From Bin5 sp963662575 (lineage in GTDB: Bacteria; Chloroflexota; Anaerolineae; Caldilineales; Caldilineaceae): a DNA stretch of 64,000 nucleotides. Below are positions 32,785 through 42,159 of the stretch, one piece after another. The notes beneath the pieces are model-generated. The model searched no databases. It was not told the DNA's origin and saw only the letters and a program-made list of their open reading frames with translations. Position 1 is the stretch's first letter. Every line of letters begins with the position of its first letter. The position numbers were made by a program, and so were the translations under genes. The stretch covers positions 1,302,001-1,366,000 of the forward strand of contig OY759723.1 in the NCBI GenBank assembly GCA_963662575.1. The letters run 5' to 3'.

Positions 32785-34344
32785 ATGAAAAATTCAGATT
32801 GTGTTAACGGCACTTCCACGTCCAATGCAACCATGAACTGGCCTACTGAAGATTGGCAGACCTCAACTCCAGAAAATCAAGGAATGGATTCCGAAAGCTT
32901 GGTGGAATTACTAAGTTTTTATCGGGAAAACATGATAAACATTCATAGCATGTTGATCATTCGAAACGGCAATATCGTACTAGATGCTTGCTTTTATCCA
33001 TTCACCCCGGGTGGGACTGTCCATGATGTGGCTTCTGTTACTAAGAGTATTACATCGGCTCTAATCGGTATTGCTATTGATCAGGGTTTTATTGAAAGTG
33101 TCGAACAGCCCCTGTTATTTTATTTCCCAGAACGTACCATTGCCAATCTTGATGCTAATAAAGAAAAGATAACCATAGAAAACCTGCTCACCATGACTTC
33201 CGGTTTTAATTGTGGATATCAACCAGGAGAAAAAGAACATAATGAGATGTTCACAAGTGAAGATTGGGTGCAGTTTGTGTTAGATTTGCCCATGGCTAGG
33301 GGACCGGGCCAAGAGTATGCTTATTGCAGTGGAAATTCACATTTGCTTTCGGCGATCCTGACAAAGGCAACAGGAATGAGCATGCTCGATTTTGCGCAGA
33401 AACACCTTTTTACTCCGCTTGGCATTAATGAGGTTATCTGGCCTCCAGACCCTCAGGGAATTACTAGAGGTTGGGGGGATCTACATCTGCATCCTCGCGA
33501 TCTGGCTAAGATAGGGTACCTTTTCCTGAACAATGGACTCTGGGAGGGGAAACAGTTATTGAGTGCAGCATGGGTAGAAAAATCAACACAACCCCAAATT
33601 GATCGTGCCAAAAAGACGGATACCTTCATCCGTCCAGGTCGCGATTATGGATATGCTTGGCACCTCGTTTCAGAAGGGCCTTTTTCTGGAATGTTCTATG
33701 CTGCTGGTCGTGGTGGGCAATCGCTTAATGTTTTACCAGACGTAAATATCGTAACGGTTATCACTGGTGGAGAGAATGCGTTGTTGGAATATGATGGAGG
33801 AAAAATTGGTGAATTTATATTGTCGATATCAGATCAGGCATTACCGAAAAATCTAGAAGGTAATGAGAATCTTCAGCAGAAGACAGAAGCGATCACAGCC
33901 GCGTCGTCTCCCGAACAAATATATTTGCCAGAAATAGCGCAAATCATATCAGGCGAGACATTTATTCTTGATGAAAATTTTCTTAACTTCAAGACAATTT
34001 CTTTGCGTTTCAATGGTCAAGAAGAAGCAGAAGTCAGGTTCTCTCTGATTGATCCCACATCCGGAAAATTCAAACAACTTGTGGCACCGATATTCACACA
34101 ACTTGCGGCACCAATGAGGTTGGATGGTATCTACACCATCGTTCCTGGACGATTTGGGCTGTCTACGGGAATAAAAGGAAACTGGGATACAAATGGTGAT
34201 CTTCTTTTGACCATAGATGAGATGGCCAATATCAACGTATTCGAACTCAGAATGTCATTTGAAGCGGATAAAGTAACTATTGTGCTGAATGAGAAGACAG
34301 GACTCATCGTTAATCAAACATTTGAGGGCGTACGTCAGAATTAG
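32785..34344 (+). CDS. Serine hydrolase, class C beta-lactamase-like
   Basis: A 519-residue protein. The nucleophile motif S84-x-x-K87 (ASVTKS) and the tyrosine region EYAYCSGNSHLL mark the beta-lactamase/penicillin-binding fold, followed by a distal YAAGRGGQSLNVLP segment. The C-terminal ~150 residues are an extra domain. Relatives are esterases or peptidases. The gene is clearly more AT-rich than its neighbours. The start ATG is 18 bp from the IS5 end and preceded by AGGAAGGAA. No signal peptide is apparent. Confidence 0.88.
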   Translation: MKNSDCVNGTSTSNATMNWPTEDWQTSTPENQGMDSESLVELLSFYRENMINIHSMLIIRNGNIVLDACFYPFTPGGTVHDVASVTKSITSALIGIAIDQGFIESVEQPLLFYFPERTIANLDANKEKITIENLLTMTSGFNCGYQPGEKEHNEMFTSEDWVQFVLDLPMARGPGQEYAYCSGNSHLLSAILTKATGMSMLDFAQKHLFTPLGINEVIWPPDPQGITRGWGDLHLHPRDLAKIGYLFLNNGLWEGKQLLSAAWVEKSTQPQIDRAKKTDTFIRPGRDYGYAWHLVSEGPFSGMFYAAGRGGQSLNVLPDVNIVTVITGGENALLEYDGGKIGEFILSISDQALPKNLEGNENLQQKTEAITAASSPEQIYLPEIAQIISGETFILDENFLNFKTISLRFNGQEEAEVRFSLIDPTSGKFKQLVAPIFTQLAAPMRLDGIYTIVPGRFGLSTGIKGNWDTNGDLLLTIDEMANINVFELRMSFEADKVTIVLNEKTGLIVNQTFEGVRQN

Positions 34345-34793
34345 GCTGTGATTGCCCATATTGTAGGCTGTCTGAAAACGCGGTTTTTGGGGCCAATTTC
34401 TTTCGGCGATGGTATATGAGGATTGGATAAATAGTCCTTGACGTCTTGTCTTTGCTATGTTACAACATATATTATATTAAAAATACACTGCAAGGATGAC
34501 TAGCCGAGACGGCGGCACCTGATCAGGAATCTGCCAGCAGTGTTGGTGCAAATGCTGGACGGCCAGATGACGATGATCATGAGTGCGATCTGGATGTTCA
34601 TCGAGCGGTTTGGCTGTTTCTGCCCGCAGTGGGATTCCTCGCAGTGTTCAACGTAAATGGGAGGCCAACTCGGCCTTGAGGTTCCTCCCGCCCTTACGTT
34701 AGTCATATCGTACCGCTTTCGGTCCTAATTAGCCTTCTCACGTTCAGTTACTCCGAACAACCCCAAGACATTTGCCGAAAGGAAGGACACGAG
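34345..34793. other. Intergenic region before the peptide transporter
   Basis: About 450 bp. The left 150 bp is AT-rich, and TTGACG (34438-34443) with TACAAC 17 bp later (34461-34466) is a weak promoter candidate. The right part (34500-34720) is GC-rich with short open frames in several phases but nothing I recognise; it may be gene debris. AAAGGAAGGA just before 34794 is the ribosome-binding site of the next gene. Confidence 0.4.
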
Positions 34794-36470
34794 ATGAACA
34801 ACAAGCAGTGGCAACTCACGCTTATCGCCATGCTGGTGACGTTCAGCATGGTCATTACCGCCTGCGCGCCTGCTCCGGCCACCACTTCCGGAGATGAGGC
34901 TGCGGCCACCACAATGGATGAGGATGGTGAACGCGTGATCCGCGTGGGCTTCCGTTCCAATTGGGCCCAAGGGTTCAACATTTTCCCCTATCCTACCTAT
35001 AAGGCCCAGGGCGACATCGAGCCCTACTTCTATATGCCGTTGCTCCTCCACAACAGAGATTTCGAGGCGGTGCCGTGGCTGGCGAGGGAGTGGGAACTCA
35101 CGGAGAATTGCGACGCCGCCACCTTCTACCTGTATGAAGATGCCACCTGGTCCGACGGCACTCCGCTGACCTCAGCAGACGTCAAGTATACGTTCGAAAT
35201 GTTGTCCCATCCCGACGTCATGAACCGGAACTATGGGTGGGTCGGCGAGCAGGAATACGTGAACGGCGAAGCCGACGAGATCGTGGGCATCGTGATGGTG
35301 GATGACCACACGGTCCGCTTTGACATGCAAGAGGGCAGAAACAACTGCACGCCCCACCACGAGGAGTACGGCCCCAGGGTGGGCATTGTTCCCAAGCACA
35401 TCTTTGAGAAGTTTCCCCTGGAAACCCTCATCACCGGCGAGAATCCCGAGGCGAAGAATCCCACCGTGGTGAGCGGCCCCTTCCGTCTGGGCGACATGGA
35501 GACGGATGTGTTCTTCGAAGCTGTTGCGGTCGATGACTGGTGGGGCGCGAAGTACTTCGGCGAACCCAAGGTGGACAAGATCATTGCCATCACCATGGAA
35601 CACGAAGCGCAGCTCCCGGCTCTGGTCGCTGGCGACCTGGATGTCACCCAGTACTTGCAGGTGAGCGACATCGAAGGCCTGGAGGGCAATCCCGACCTGA
35701 AGATCCTCGTGGACGAATCCCTGGGGATGCTTGGGATTCAGTTCAACCGCCGGCCCGGGTCCCTGCCGGACAAGATCCGTTACGCGATGGAATACGCCAC
35801 CGACCGCGACGCCATCGTCGCCGTCCACACGCTGGGCCATGGCAGCAAGACCTACAGTTGGATGGCCAACGAAGGAGCCTATCGAGCCGAGGACATGGAG
35901 TGGCGCGAGTACGACCCCGAAATGGCGAAGCAGTTGATCCAGGAAGCCATCGACGCGGGCGAATGGGATCCCGACCGCACCATCATCTTCCTCGATGACG
36001 CTGAAAAGCCCATCTGGAACCTGTGGATTGAGATGATGCGCGAGGTGGGATTGAACGTCGAGATGGAGATAGTCGGCCTGGCCTTCCCTGACAAACTCCT
36101 CGCTGGCGAGTACGACGTTAGCGAAGGGGGGGGCGGAACCGTTCGGGGATTTAGCCTCCGAGCCTGCTACTACTTCCATCGACCACTTGGTAGGAATTAT
36201 GAGAATACCGGCTGGTTCGACGAGGAATTCGGCACCTTGTGCAAGGAGGCCCGGGCCACGCTTAATGAGGACGTACGCACGGAAAACCTCGCCAGGGCCA
36301 CCAAAATCTGGTACGACTATGGCCCTTGGATCACCTTCTCCACCAATATGCGCGTGTGGGGCACGCGATCCAATATCTGCGGTGTCGTTCCCAACACCAC
36401 AACTGGGCTGGTGCACCGCGGCGGTGCAGACTATGGCCTCTTAGACTGGTACATCTGCGATGAGGGCTAG
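34794..36470 (+). CDS. ABC transporter solute-binding lipoprotein, family 5 (peptide/opine-type)
   Basis: A 558-residue family 5 binding protein. The signal peptide ends in the lipobox VITAC, with acylation at about Cys24. PYFYMPLLLHNRDFEAVPWLAREWELTEN, FYLYEDATWSDGTPLTSADVKYTFEMLSH and QFNRRPGSLPDKIRYAMEYATDRDAIV are standard DppA/OppA-type blocks. It binds an extracellular peptide or other large solute. Two permeases follow. It should not be confused with the sugar-type binding proteins elsewhere in the window. Confidence 0.92.
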   Translation: MNNKQWQLTLIAMLVTFSMVITACAPAPATTSGDEAAATTMDEDGERVIRVGFRSNWAQGFNIFPYPTYKAQGDIEPYFYMPLLLHNRDFEAVPWLAREWELTENCDAATFYLYEDATWSDGTPLTSADVKYTFEMLSHPDVMNRNYGWVGEQEYVNGEADEIVGIVMVDDHTVRFDMQEGRNNCTPHHEEYGPRVGIVPKHIFEKFPLETLITGENPEAKNPTVVSGPFRLGDMETDVFFEAVAVDDWWGAKYFGEPKVDKIIAITMEHEAQLPALVAGDLDVTQYLQVSDIEGLEGNPDLKILVDESLGMLGIQFNRRPGSLPDKIRYAMEYATDRDAIVAVHTLGHGSKTYSWMANEGAYRAEDMEWREYDPEMAKQLIQEAIDAGEWDPDRTIIFLDDAEKPIWNLWIEMMREVGLNVEMEIVGLAFPDKLLAGEYDVSEGGGGTVRGFSLRACYYFHRPLGRNYENTGWFDEEFGTLCKEARATLNEDVRTENLARATKIWYDYGPWITFSTNMRVWGTRSNICGVVPNTTTGLVHRGGADYGLLDWYICDEG

Positions 36471-36566
36471 TCACGCCCGAACTGGGTTTGTGTAGAATCT
36501 GATTGGTAGGGGTAGGGGCATGGGGATGTTAGTCCTCGTGCCCCTATGCCCGCCGTAGGGGATCTG

Positions 36567-37571
36567 ATGACGACTTACATCATCCGGCGCATATGGCTCA
36601 TCTTCCCGATCCTTTTCATAATTACCATCATCAATTTCGGACTGATGCACCTGGCGCCTGGTGATCCCACCCAATTCATGTTGCCGCCCGACATTGCGTT
36701 CGAACACATAGAAATCACGATTGACGGACATGGCTACAAATATGAGGCAAAAGAGGGGTACGAGGACTACCTTAAGGAGAAGTTAGGGCTGGACAAACCT
36801 ATCCACGTGCAGTACCTCCGCTGGCTATGGAACCTGGCCCAAGGCAACTTTGGCCGCTCGATGATTGATCAAGCGGACGTGTTCGAGGAGATGGTCCGTA
36901 GACTACCGGTGACGCTGAGGTTGACGGTGACCTCCCTGACGGTCAGTCTTGTGGTAGGACTTGGGCTGGGCATCCTCTCCGCCCTCTACCAGTACTCGCT
37001 ATTCGACGTCGTGACCACCGTCATCTCCTTCCTCTTCCTCAGCTTGCCCGGTTTCTTCTTCCTGCTTCTGGCCATATGGGTGTTTGCCTTGCAGCTCAAC
37101 TGGCTCCCCGCAAGCGGAATGTATTCCATAGGCGGCGATAGAGGGCTGTGGGATAGCCTCAAGCACATGATCCTGCCGGTCACGGTGCTCGGGCTGGGTG
37201 GTTCCGCCGGTTTCATTCGCTTTGCACGCACGAGCATGTTGGAGGTGATGGGCGAGGACTACGTGCGCACGGCGCAGGCCAAAGGACTCCCAGATCGTGT
37301 CGTGATCATGCGCCATGCCTTTCGCAACGCGCTCATGCCGATCGTGACGATCATCAGCTACCGGCTGCCGGCCCTGTTTGCCGGCTCAGTGCTGGTAGAA
37401 CGTTTGGCAAACTGGCCGGGCATCGGTCGCTGGGTGCTCGACGCTGCACTGTCGAAAGACTACCCCGTTATGATGGCCAACGTGATCGTCATCGCCATCC
37501 TGACGCTGATCGCAAATTTGATCGCCGACATCGCCTACGCGTTTGTCGATCCTCGTATCGCCTATAAGTGA
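36567..37571 (+). CDS. DppB-type ABC transporter permease
   Basis: A 334-residue permease starting at ATG 36567 (MTTYIIRRIWLIFPILF), which has AGGGGA upstream; an in-frame ATG at 36546 is less likely. DppB blocks include LGLDKPIHVQYLRWLWNLAQGNFGRS and the EAA-type loop YVRTAQAKGLPDRVVIMRHAFRNALMPIVT, with ERLANWPGIGRWVLDA near the end. It forms the channel with the DppC-type protein at 37703. Confidence 0.93.
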   Translation: MTTYIIRRIWLIFPILFIITIINFGLMHLAPGDPTQFMLPPDIAFEHIEITIDGHGYKYEAKEGYEDYLKEKLGLDKPIHVQYLRWLWNLAQGNFGRSMIDQADVFEEMVRRLPVTLRLTVTSLTVSLVVGLGLGILSALYQYSLFDVVTTVISFLFLSLPGFFFLLLAIWVFALQLNWLPASGMYSIGGDRGLWDSLKHMILPVTVLGLGGSAGFIRFARTSMLEVMGEDYVRTAQAKGLPDRVVIMRHAFRNALMPIVTIISYRLPALFAGSVLVERLANWPGIGRWVLDAALSKDYPVMMANVIVIAILTLIANLIADIAYAFVDPRIAYK

Positions 37572-37702
37572 GCTGCAGATCTATCGAGGACACCGATGAG
37601 ATCCTTGGCTGCGTTCAGGATGACGGGCGCAGGCCTCATTTCTGGCCTAGACAACGCTGCACCGCGGCGTGAGATACTCGGCATGGACTGGGGCTCACCA
37701 TC

Positions 37703-38638
37703 ATGACAAAACGTACAGAGATATTGGAACGACCTTCCTTACAGCGCGAGCAACCCTCTGCTAGCGACGACGCTGCGTTGACGCGCCCACGGGGCCTGTT
37801 TCAGTCTCGCGCCTGGAAGAACTATCTGCGCAATCGTTTCGGCGTCCTCGGCGCGATCATGATCGGCGCGCTGTTGGTCATCACGCTGGCTGCGCCTCTG
37901 GTGACGAGCTTTGAGCCTTCCGCAACCGACGCGTACAACCTGGTCAAACCGCCGAGCAGCGAACACTGGCTGGGTACGGACGCGATCGGCAGAGACATGT
38001 GGTCCCGCGTCGTCTATGGGGGGCGCATTTCCCTGCTGGTCGGTGCGCTGGGGGTGATGCTGCAGACGATCATCGGCACGATCATGGGCGCCATGTCGGG
38101 CTTCTTCGGCGGCTGGGTGGATAACGTGATCCAGCGGCTAGTCGAGGTGATGCAGGTATTTCCCGATTTCATGATGCTCCTGATCATGGTATCCTTGCTG
38201 GGACCCAGCCTGGTCAATCTTTTTATTGCCATTGCACTCCTGAATTGGCACGGAGTGTGCCGCTTGATTCGAGGCCAGATCTTGACAGTGCGGGAAGAGG
38301 ACTACATCCTGGCTGCCCGATCCATCGGGGTAGACAACCGTCGCATTATCTTCCGGCACATCCTGCCGAACCTGTCCGGCATCATCCTGGTCAGCATGGT
38401 GACCAGCATCGGCGGCTTCATCCTGCTCGAAGCCAGCCTCAGCTTTGTCGGCCTGGGTGTGCAGCCACCGACGCCAAGCTGGGGAAACCTGATCTTTCAG
38501 GCCAATAACCTGGTCGTTCTGCAGATCCGTCCCTGGCTCTGGATACCGCCGGGCGTTGCCGTGATCCTTTGTGTGCTTGGCTTCAACTTCATTGGCGACG
38601 CGCTGCGTGATGTCTTCGATCCCCTTCGACAGCAATAG
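37703..38638 (+). CDS. DppC-type ABC transporter permease
   Basis: A 311-residue permease of the DppC/OppC family: WKNYLRNRFGVLGAIMIGALLVITLAAPLV at the N-terminus, HWLGTDAIGRDMWSRVVYGGRISLLVGAL, and the EAA loop YILAARSIGVDNRRIIFRHILPNLSGIILV. It pairs with the upstream permease. The two ATPase genes (DppD/DppF type) usually found next are absent; a PHP-domain gene follows instead. Confidence 0.93.
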   Translation: MTKRTEILERPSLQREQPSASDDAALTRPRGLFQSRAWKNYLRNRFGVLGAIMIGALLVITLAAPLVTSFEPSATDAYNLVKPPSSEHWLGTDAIGRDMWSRVVYGGRISLLVGALGVMLQTIIGTIMGAMSGFFGGWVDNVIQRLVEVMQVFPDFMMLLIMVSLLGPSLVNLFIAIALLNWHGVCRLIRGQILTVREEDYILAARSIGVDNRRIIFRHILPNLSGIILVSMVTSIGGFILLEASLSFVGLGVQPPTPSWGNLIFQANNLVVLQIRPWLWIPPGVAVILCVLGFNFIGDALRDVFDPLRQQ

Positions 38639-38852
38639 TCTCGCTCATTTGCTCGTTGATCTTTTGTAAGGTTACCTGGACCCGCACATCCGCTACGACT
38701 GAGCACCAAAACAAAAGGATTTCCAACAATGCGCGTGCCCACTAGTCGTATCCGAGCCCAGGTGGACGCAGGCAACCTCTCAGCGAACTCTTTGTCATCG
38801 ACGGGCTCAACACAATTCCAGTAGAATCACAGCAGGTAAGGAGATAAACCTC

Positions 38853-39680
38853 GTGAGAAGAGCAGATCTGCACGTCCATACGCATGCGTCCTCCGACGCA
38901 TCGTTTGACCCCGAGGAGGTCTTCAGCATTGCCATGGCACGCGGACTGACGGCCGTGACCTTCAGCGACCACGACAGCATCGAAAGCATTGCGGAAGGCC
39001 AACGACTCTCGACCGTATACGACGTGACCTTTTTGCCCGGCATCGAGATCACAAGCTCGTGGCGCGGGATACCGGCCCACGTTTTGGGCTTTTTCCGCGA
39101 TGGTCCGCTTTCTTCTCTGGAAGGTTTTCTGGCCGATGAAATCTGGTCGGTGAGAAGTAGGTACAATCTCGCCATGCTGGAATATTTGCAGGGGAAAGGC
39201 ACAAAGGTGACCATCGCTGAATACGACGCCGAGGTGAAGGCACAGGAACAGTCCGAGTCGACAGCATTATATGAGCTGCTGCTGAAAAAAGGCGTTGTGT
39301 CGAATCAAAAAGAGTTCATGGCCTTGCGGGAGGCTTCCGGCGTCCGGGTTCTCCACCCACCGATACCGGAGGTAATTCCGGCTATTCACGAGGCCGGCGG
39401 CATTGCCGTGGTAGCGCATCCCGGCCACGACACGGGCGTCGTGTTCACGTTCGACGAAGAGAACATCGCTGCCCTGGCTGCCGAAGGACTCGACGGTGTC
39501 GAGGTGTTCCATCCCGCGCACACCAAGGCCCAAGAGGACGAGTATGTACGGATATCAGATCGCCTTGGACTGGTAAAGACCGGTGGTTCGGACATGCACA
39601 TACCGCGCCCGGAGCCCCAAAAGATGGTCGGCGGCACGTATTGTGATTGGGATGGGGTGCTCGAGTACCTGGAAGGCTAG
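38853..39680 (+). CDS. PHP domain phosphoesterase
   Basis: A 275-residue PHP protein starting at GTG 38853 with AAGGAG at 38838-38843. The four PHP motifs are visible: DLHVHTHASSD (H-x-H), TFSDHDS, the E in PGIEITSS and the late GSDMHIP. These bind three metals and hydrolyse phosphoesters (histidinol phosphate, RNA/DNA ends or pAp). The substrate is unknown. It lies 214 bp after the transporter permeases and may or may not belong to that operon. Confidence 0.9.
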   Translation: MRRADLHVHTHASSDASFDPEEVFSIAMARGLTAVTFSDHDSIESIAEGQRLSTVYDVTFLPGIEITSSWRGIPAHVLGFFRDGPLSSLEGFLADEIWSVRSRYNLAMLEYLQGKGTKVTIAEYDAEVKAQEQSESTALYELLLKKGVVSNQKEFMALREASGVRVLHPPIPEVIPAIHEAGGIAVVAHPGHDTGVVFTFDEENIAALAAEGLDGVEVFHPAHTKAQEDEYVRISDRLGLVKTGGSDMHIPRPEPQKMVGGTYCDWDGVLEYLEG

Positions 39681-40276
39681 ACCCTTGTGAAGGTTCAAAG
39701 GCAGCTCTCAGGTGGAGAGTCTCTCGGTTGGTCAGAAACAGGGCGTCGACCAGTGTCACACTCCACCTTCGCAGTAAGTATGGACCCAATGTCAAGTCAG
39801 AGAGTGCTTAGTCAAGAAACGCCAGAACACACCCAATGTCAAGTCAGAGAGTGCTTAGTCAAGAAACGCCAGAACACACCCCTTTTCATGGCGTTACTTT
39901 CCGATTTTTGGTGCGATTTTACCAGAAATGGATCCCACGCCATGAAAGAGCTCGTCGTGATGGAAACTGTCTTGTCAGAACAAGATACGCAGACAAATGG
40001 TCATGCCGAATGGCGGGACTTGTCGGATGCGATCATGCGTTTGAGCAACATCGCCTCGCTCGATGATCTGCTTCATCAAGCCTTGAATTCATGGCGCCAG
40101 CAACTTGCGCCAGCATTGCGTTGGTAACTGACCGTAGATCTGTATACCTCGGAGGAAGTGAGTTTAGGTCGCGCTGCGGAGATCCCCGAATTGAACTATT
40201 ATATCGCACCGGCTATTCAAATTGAGCTGGAGGCCGGCGTCCAGCGCGGTGGTGTACACCTGACGCTTCCAGGTAT
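39681..40276. other. Gene-poor region with tandem duplication and antitoxin-like debris
   Basis: About 600 bp. It holds a 47-bp direct tandem duplication (39784-39877) and, in one frame interrupted by TAA at 40125, a stretch reading LYTSEEVSLGRAAEI that resembles UPF0175-type antitoxins (see 40128-40280). I see no intact gene. Confidence 0.45.
39784..39877. repeat. 47-bp tandem duplication, two copies
   Basis: The unit begins ACCCAATGTCAAGTCAGAGA and ends ACGCCAGAACAC. Copy 1 is 39784-39830 and copy 2 is 39831-39877; they look identical. A partial third start (ACCC) follows. No spacer, so it is not a CRISPR repeat. It may be a replication-slippage duplication. Confidence 0.85.
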
Positions 40277-40280
40277 TTAG
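40128..40280 (+). pseudogene. Remnant resembling a UPF0175-type antitoxin
   Basis: A 50-codon frame without a proper start reads VDLYTSEEVSLGRAAEIPELNYY... and ends at TAG. UPF0175 antitoxins carry an LY-x-x-G-x-I-S-L-G-K-A-A-E-L block of this form. The upstream in-frame sequence is cut off by TAA at 40125-40127. The family link is by pattern memory only. Confidence 0.35.
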
Positions 40281-41125
40281 TTATTATAAGCTTCCAAGAA
40301 ACCCCATTCCTCCAACCAACTAATCCAGCGCGCACGCCTGGGGTTATTTTCAGGATTTTCCAGCCACCAGGGATGATATTGCAACCCCACCGTTCCCAAG
40401 TTCTTCTTGATATCAGGAATGTGTTCCACCACTTTGCGCATCGACTCTACCGCTTCGGGAGTCCTTGGGGTGCCATAAAAATTAAAGGTGCAGGTGCGGC
40501 GGTCTTTATAACCGCCAAAGGCAGCATGCCAGGTCAACTGGTTGAAGATTATGACATCACCCGGATTCGAACTAAATACATAGCAGGGAATATCTTCACC
40601 GCTCAGACCAGACGCTTCTAAGAACCGGGCCTTTTTAGGGCCAAACGTACTGCGCAATCCAATGCCATGAAGTTCTTCATGTAATGGATTTTTGTGCGAC
40701 CCGGGAATGACACGCAATGCGCCGCGGTCAGCGGTTGTCGGCTGCAGATACATGACGTTCTTGATTGCCAATAGATGAGGATCGCTCCAATCCGGATGCC
40801 AATCGGTATTATTCTCATAGCTGTTGGCGTTAGAATGGACGGGAACGGAATCTTCAGCTATCAGTTGTTCCGCGGGCAGATAAATACGCGGGTCCTCAAG
40901 CAAGCTGGCAATAAAGGGCGTTTCCGGGGTCCGGTTACCCCAGTTGTTGAAAATACGTTTCTCTTCAGGATCGGTTTCCTCCTGAATGGATGCAAGGCGA
41001 CGATCGAACTCTTCGTTTATCTTATTCATCTCCTCGGGACTGAACAGATTTCTCCGGACCAGGAACCCGAAAACCTCAAAAAGCTGGATCTGCTCTTCGG
41101 TAAGGCTATAGTCTTCCTGCGTCAT
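40277..41125 (-). CDS. Phytanoyl-CoA dioxygenase (PhyH) family protein, copy 2
   Basis: A 282-residue PhyH protein. The iron triad is H110-P-D112 (in NNTDWHPDWSDPH) and H200 (QLTWHAAFGG), with R210 for 2-oxoglutarate. It differs strongly from the copies at 8259 and 51457 and has a somewhat lower GC content than its neighbours. ATG 41125 is preceded on the minus strand by GAGGAAATATT. The substrate is unknown. Confidence 0.9.
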   Translation of the reverse strand: MTQEDYSLTEEQIQLFEVFGFLVRRNLFSPEEMNKINEEFDRRLASIQEETDPEEKRIFNNWGNRTPETPFIASLLEDPRIYLPAEQLIAEDSVPVHSNANSYENNTDWHPDWSDPHLLAIKNVMYLQPTTADRGALRVIPGSHKNPLHEELHGIGLRSTFGPKKARFLEASGLSGEDIPCYVFSSNPGDVIIFNQLTWHAAFGGYKDRRTCTFNFYGTPRTPEAVESMRKVVEHIPDIKKNLGTVGLQYHPWWLENPENNPRRARWISWLEEWGFLEAYNN

Positions 41126-41426
41126 AATATTTCCTCAGCTGACCTCAATCAGAAATCCGGTGTAAGTCGGCTCGGCAGGCTTTTGCTCTGCCGAATTCTG
41201 CTGCATTCTCTCACTCACAAGGAGGTATTATAGTCCATAATGCTTTTGGCACAATTCCCTGGGTTTGAAATTTCCGGGTATTGAACGTATAGTGTCGTAC
41301 CTTGTCAATAAAAGGGCCCTGGCGCAAGCCGGGTCTGCTTGAGGTATCGCTGACCTGCAACGGACTAACTGGCGAGATTATCGCCGATGGTAAGCATCTG
41401 CCGCCAACCTTGATGAAACTGGTCTA

Positions 41427-41712
41427 GTAACTACGCAGCCGCAACTGATTCGCAACCCTGAACGAGGGGTGCAAAGGTGTTCTTTCTCCCCACATTGTTG
41501 TATTTTGGGCGGTCGGGCGCAAGCGCCCTCCCTTGTGCAGGGGCTGCGCCCCCGCAACGCCCCCCTACAAAACCATCTCTCACCGACCGTGTGCATTCTT
41601 CGCAACGTGTCGGCTGGCGAGCATGGCGGCGGCTGTACACCAGTTACGTCACCAAGAGCCTGAATGGTTCCAAGGATGACCGGCTGGTCAAGTACTGTGG
41701 CTTAGGTGTTAC
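41427..41712. mobile_element. MITE-like non-autonomous element, copy C (286 bp)
   Basis: Begins GTAACTACGCAGCCGCAACT and ends CTGTGGCTTAGGTGTTAC, and is the reverse complement of copy A over nearly its whole length. It is flanked by a perfect 8-bp target duplication, CTGGTCTA (41419-41426 and 41713-41720), and lies inside the nagA-like gene. The hairpin core is at 41507-41562. Compared with copy A, the sequence differs at scattered positions only. Confidence 0.9.
41507..41562 (-). repeat. GC-rich multi-hairpin core of the MITE, copy C
   Basis: Same core as at 18905-18960, in reverse orientation, with the CTTG-loop form of the second hairpin. Confidence 0.75.
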
Positions 41713-42159
41713 CTGGTCTACAAGTGCATTGACCCCGACCGCCTGTGCATTGTTTCCGACGTCAGTAGCGGCGCGGGCCTGCCGGAAGGCGCTCGTTTTC
41801 GTATGGGGGGTCTCGAATTAGAGGTGCACGACGGCGTTGGCATGCTGCTTGATCGGACCGCGTTTGCGAGCAGCACCACAATGTTGAACCAGATGATACC
41901 TGTTCTGATGGACACCGTCGGTGTTCCACTGGTAGAGGCCATTCGTATGACAAGCCTGACGCCAGCCCGCGTTATCGGCGTGGATGACCGCAAGGGCAGC
42001 TTGGTAGCGGGCAAGGACGCCGATATAGCGATCTTTGAGGATGACTTTAGTGCCTGGCGTACTATGATCCGCGGACAGTGGGCGTACGCAGCCGCTTAAT
42101 ACAAGCCTACCGGTTGACTACCCAAGTTGGCGCGAGAATCGCAGAAGGGGAACACAGAC

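Larger units (their letters stand above)
41293..42099 (+). pseudogene. NagA-like deacetylase, 5'-truncated and split by MITE copy C
   Basis: Two frames of one amidohydrolase (N-acetylglucosamine-6-phosphate deacetylase-like) flank an inserted element. The left part reads RKPGLLEVSLTCNGL then EIIADGKHLPPTLMKLVY. The right part continues KCIDPDRLCIVSDVSSGAGLPEGARF... to the C-terminal GSLVAGKDADIAIFED. Removing 41427-41720 (element plus one copy of CTGGTCTA) joins them in frame. The 5' part is also lost, with a stop at 41290. The protein would have removed the acetyl group from GlcNAc-6-P or a similar sugar. Confidence 0.85.

Noticed and set aside
34500..34706. 68-codon reverse frame in the gap before the peptide transporter
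   Set aside because: No recognisable family, no good ribosome-binding site; likely chance.
38729..38824. 31-codon frame after the DppC-type gene with an AAAGGA ribosome-binding site
   Set aside because: No similarity; another frame of the same stretch reads LFVIDGLNTI, perhaps debris of a hydrolase, but it is too short to support.
39784..39877. Possible CRISPR repeat
   Set aside because: Two adjacent 47-bp copies with no spacers and no further repeats; no cas genes nearby.
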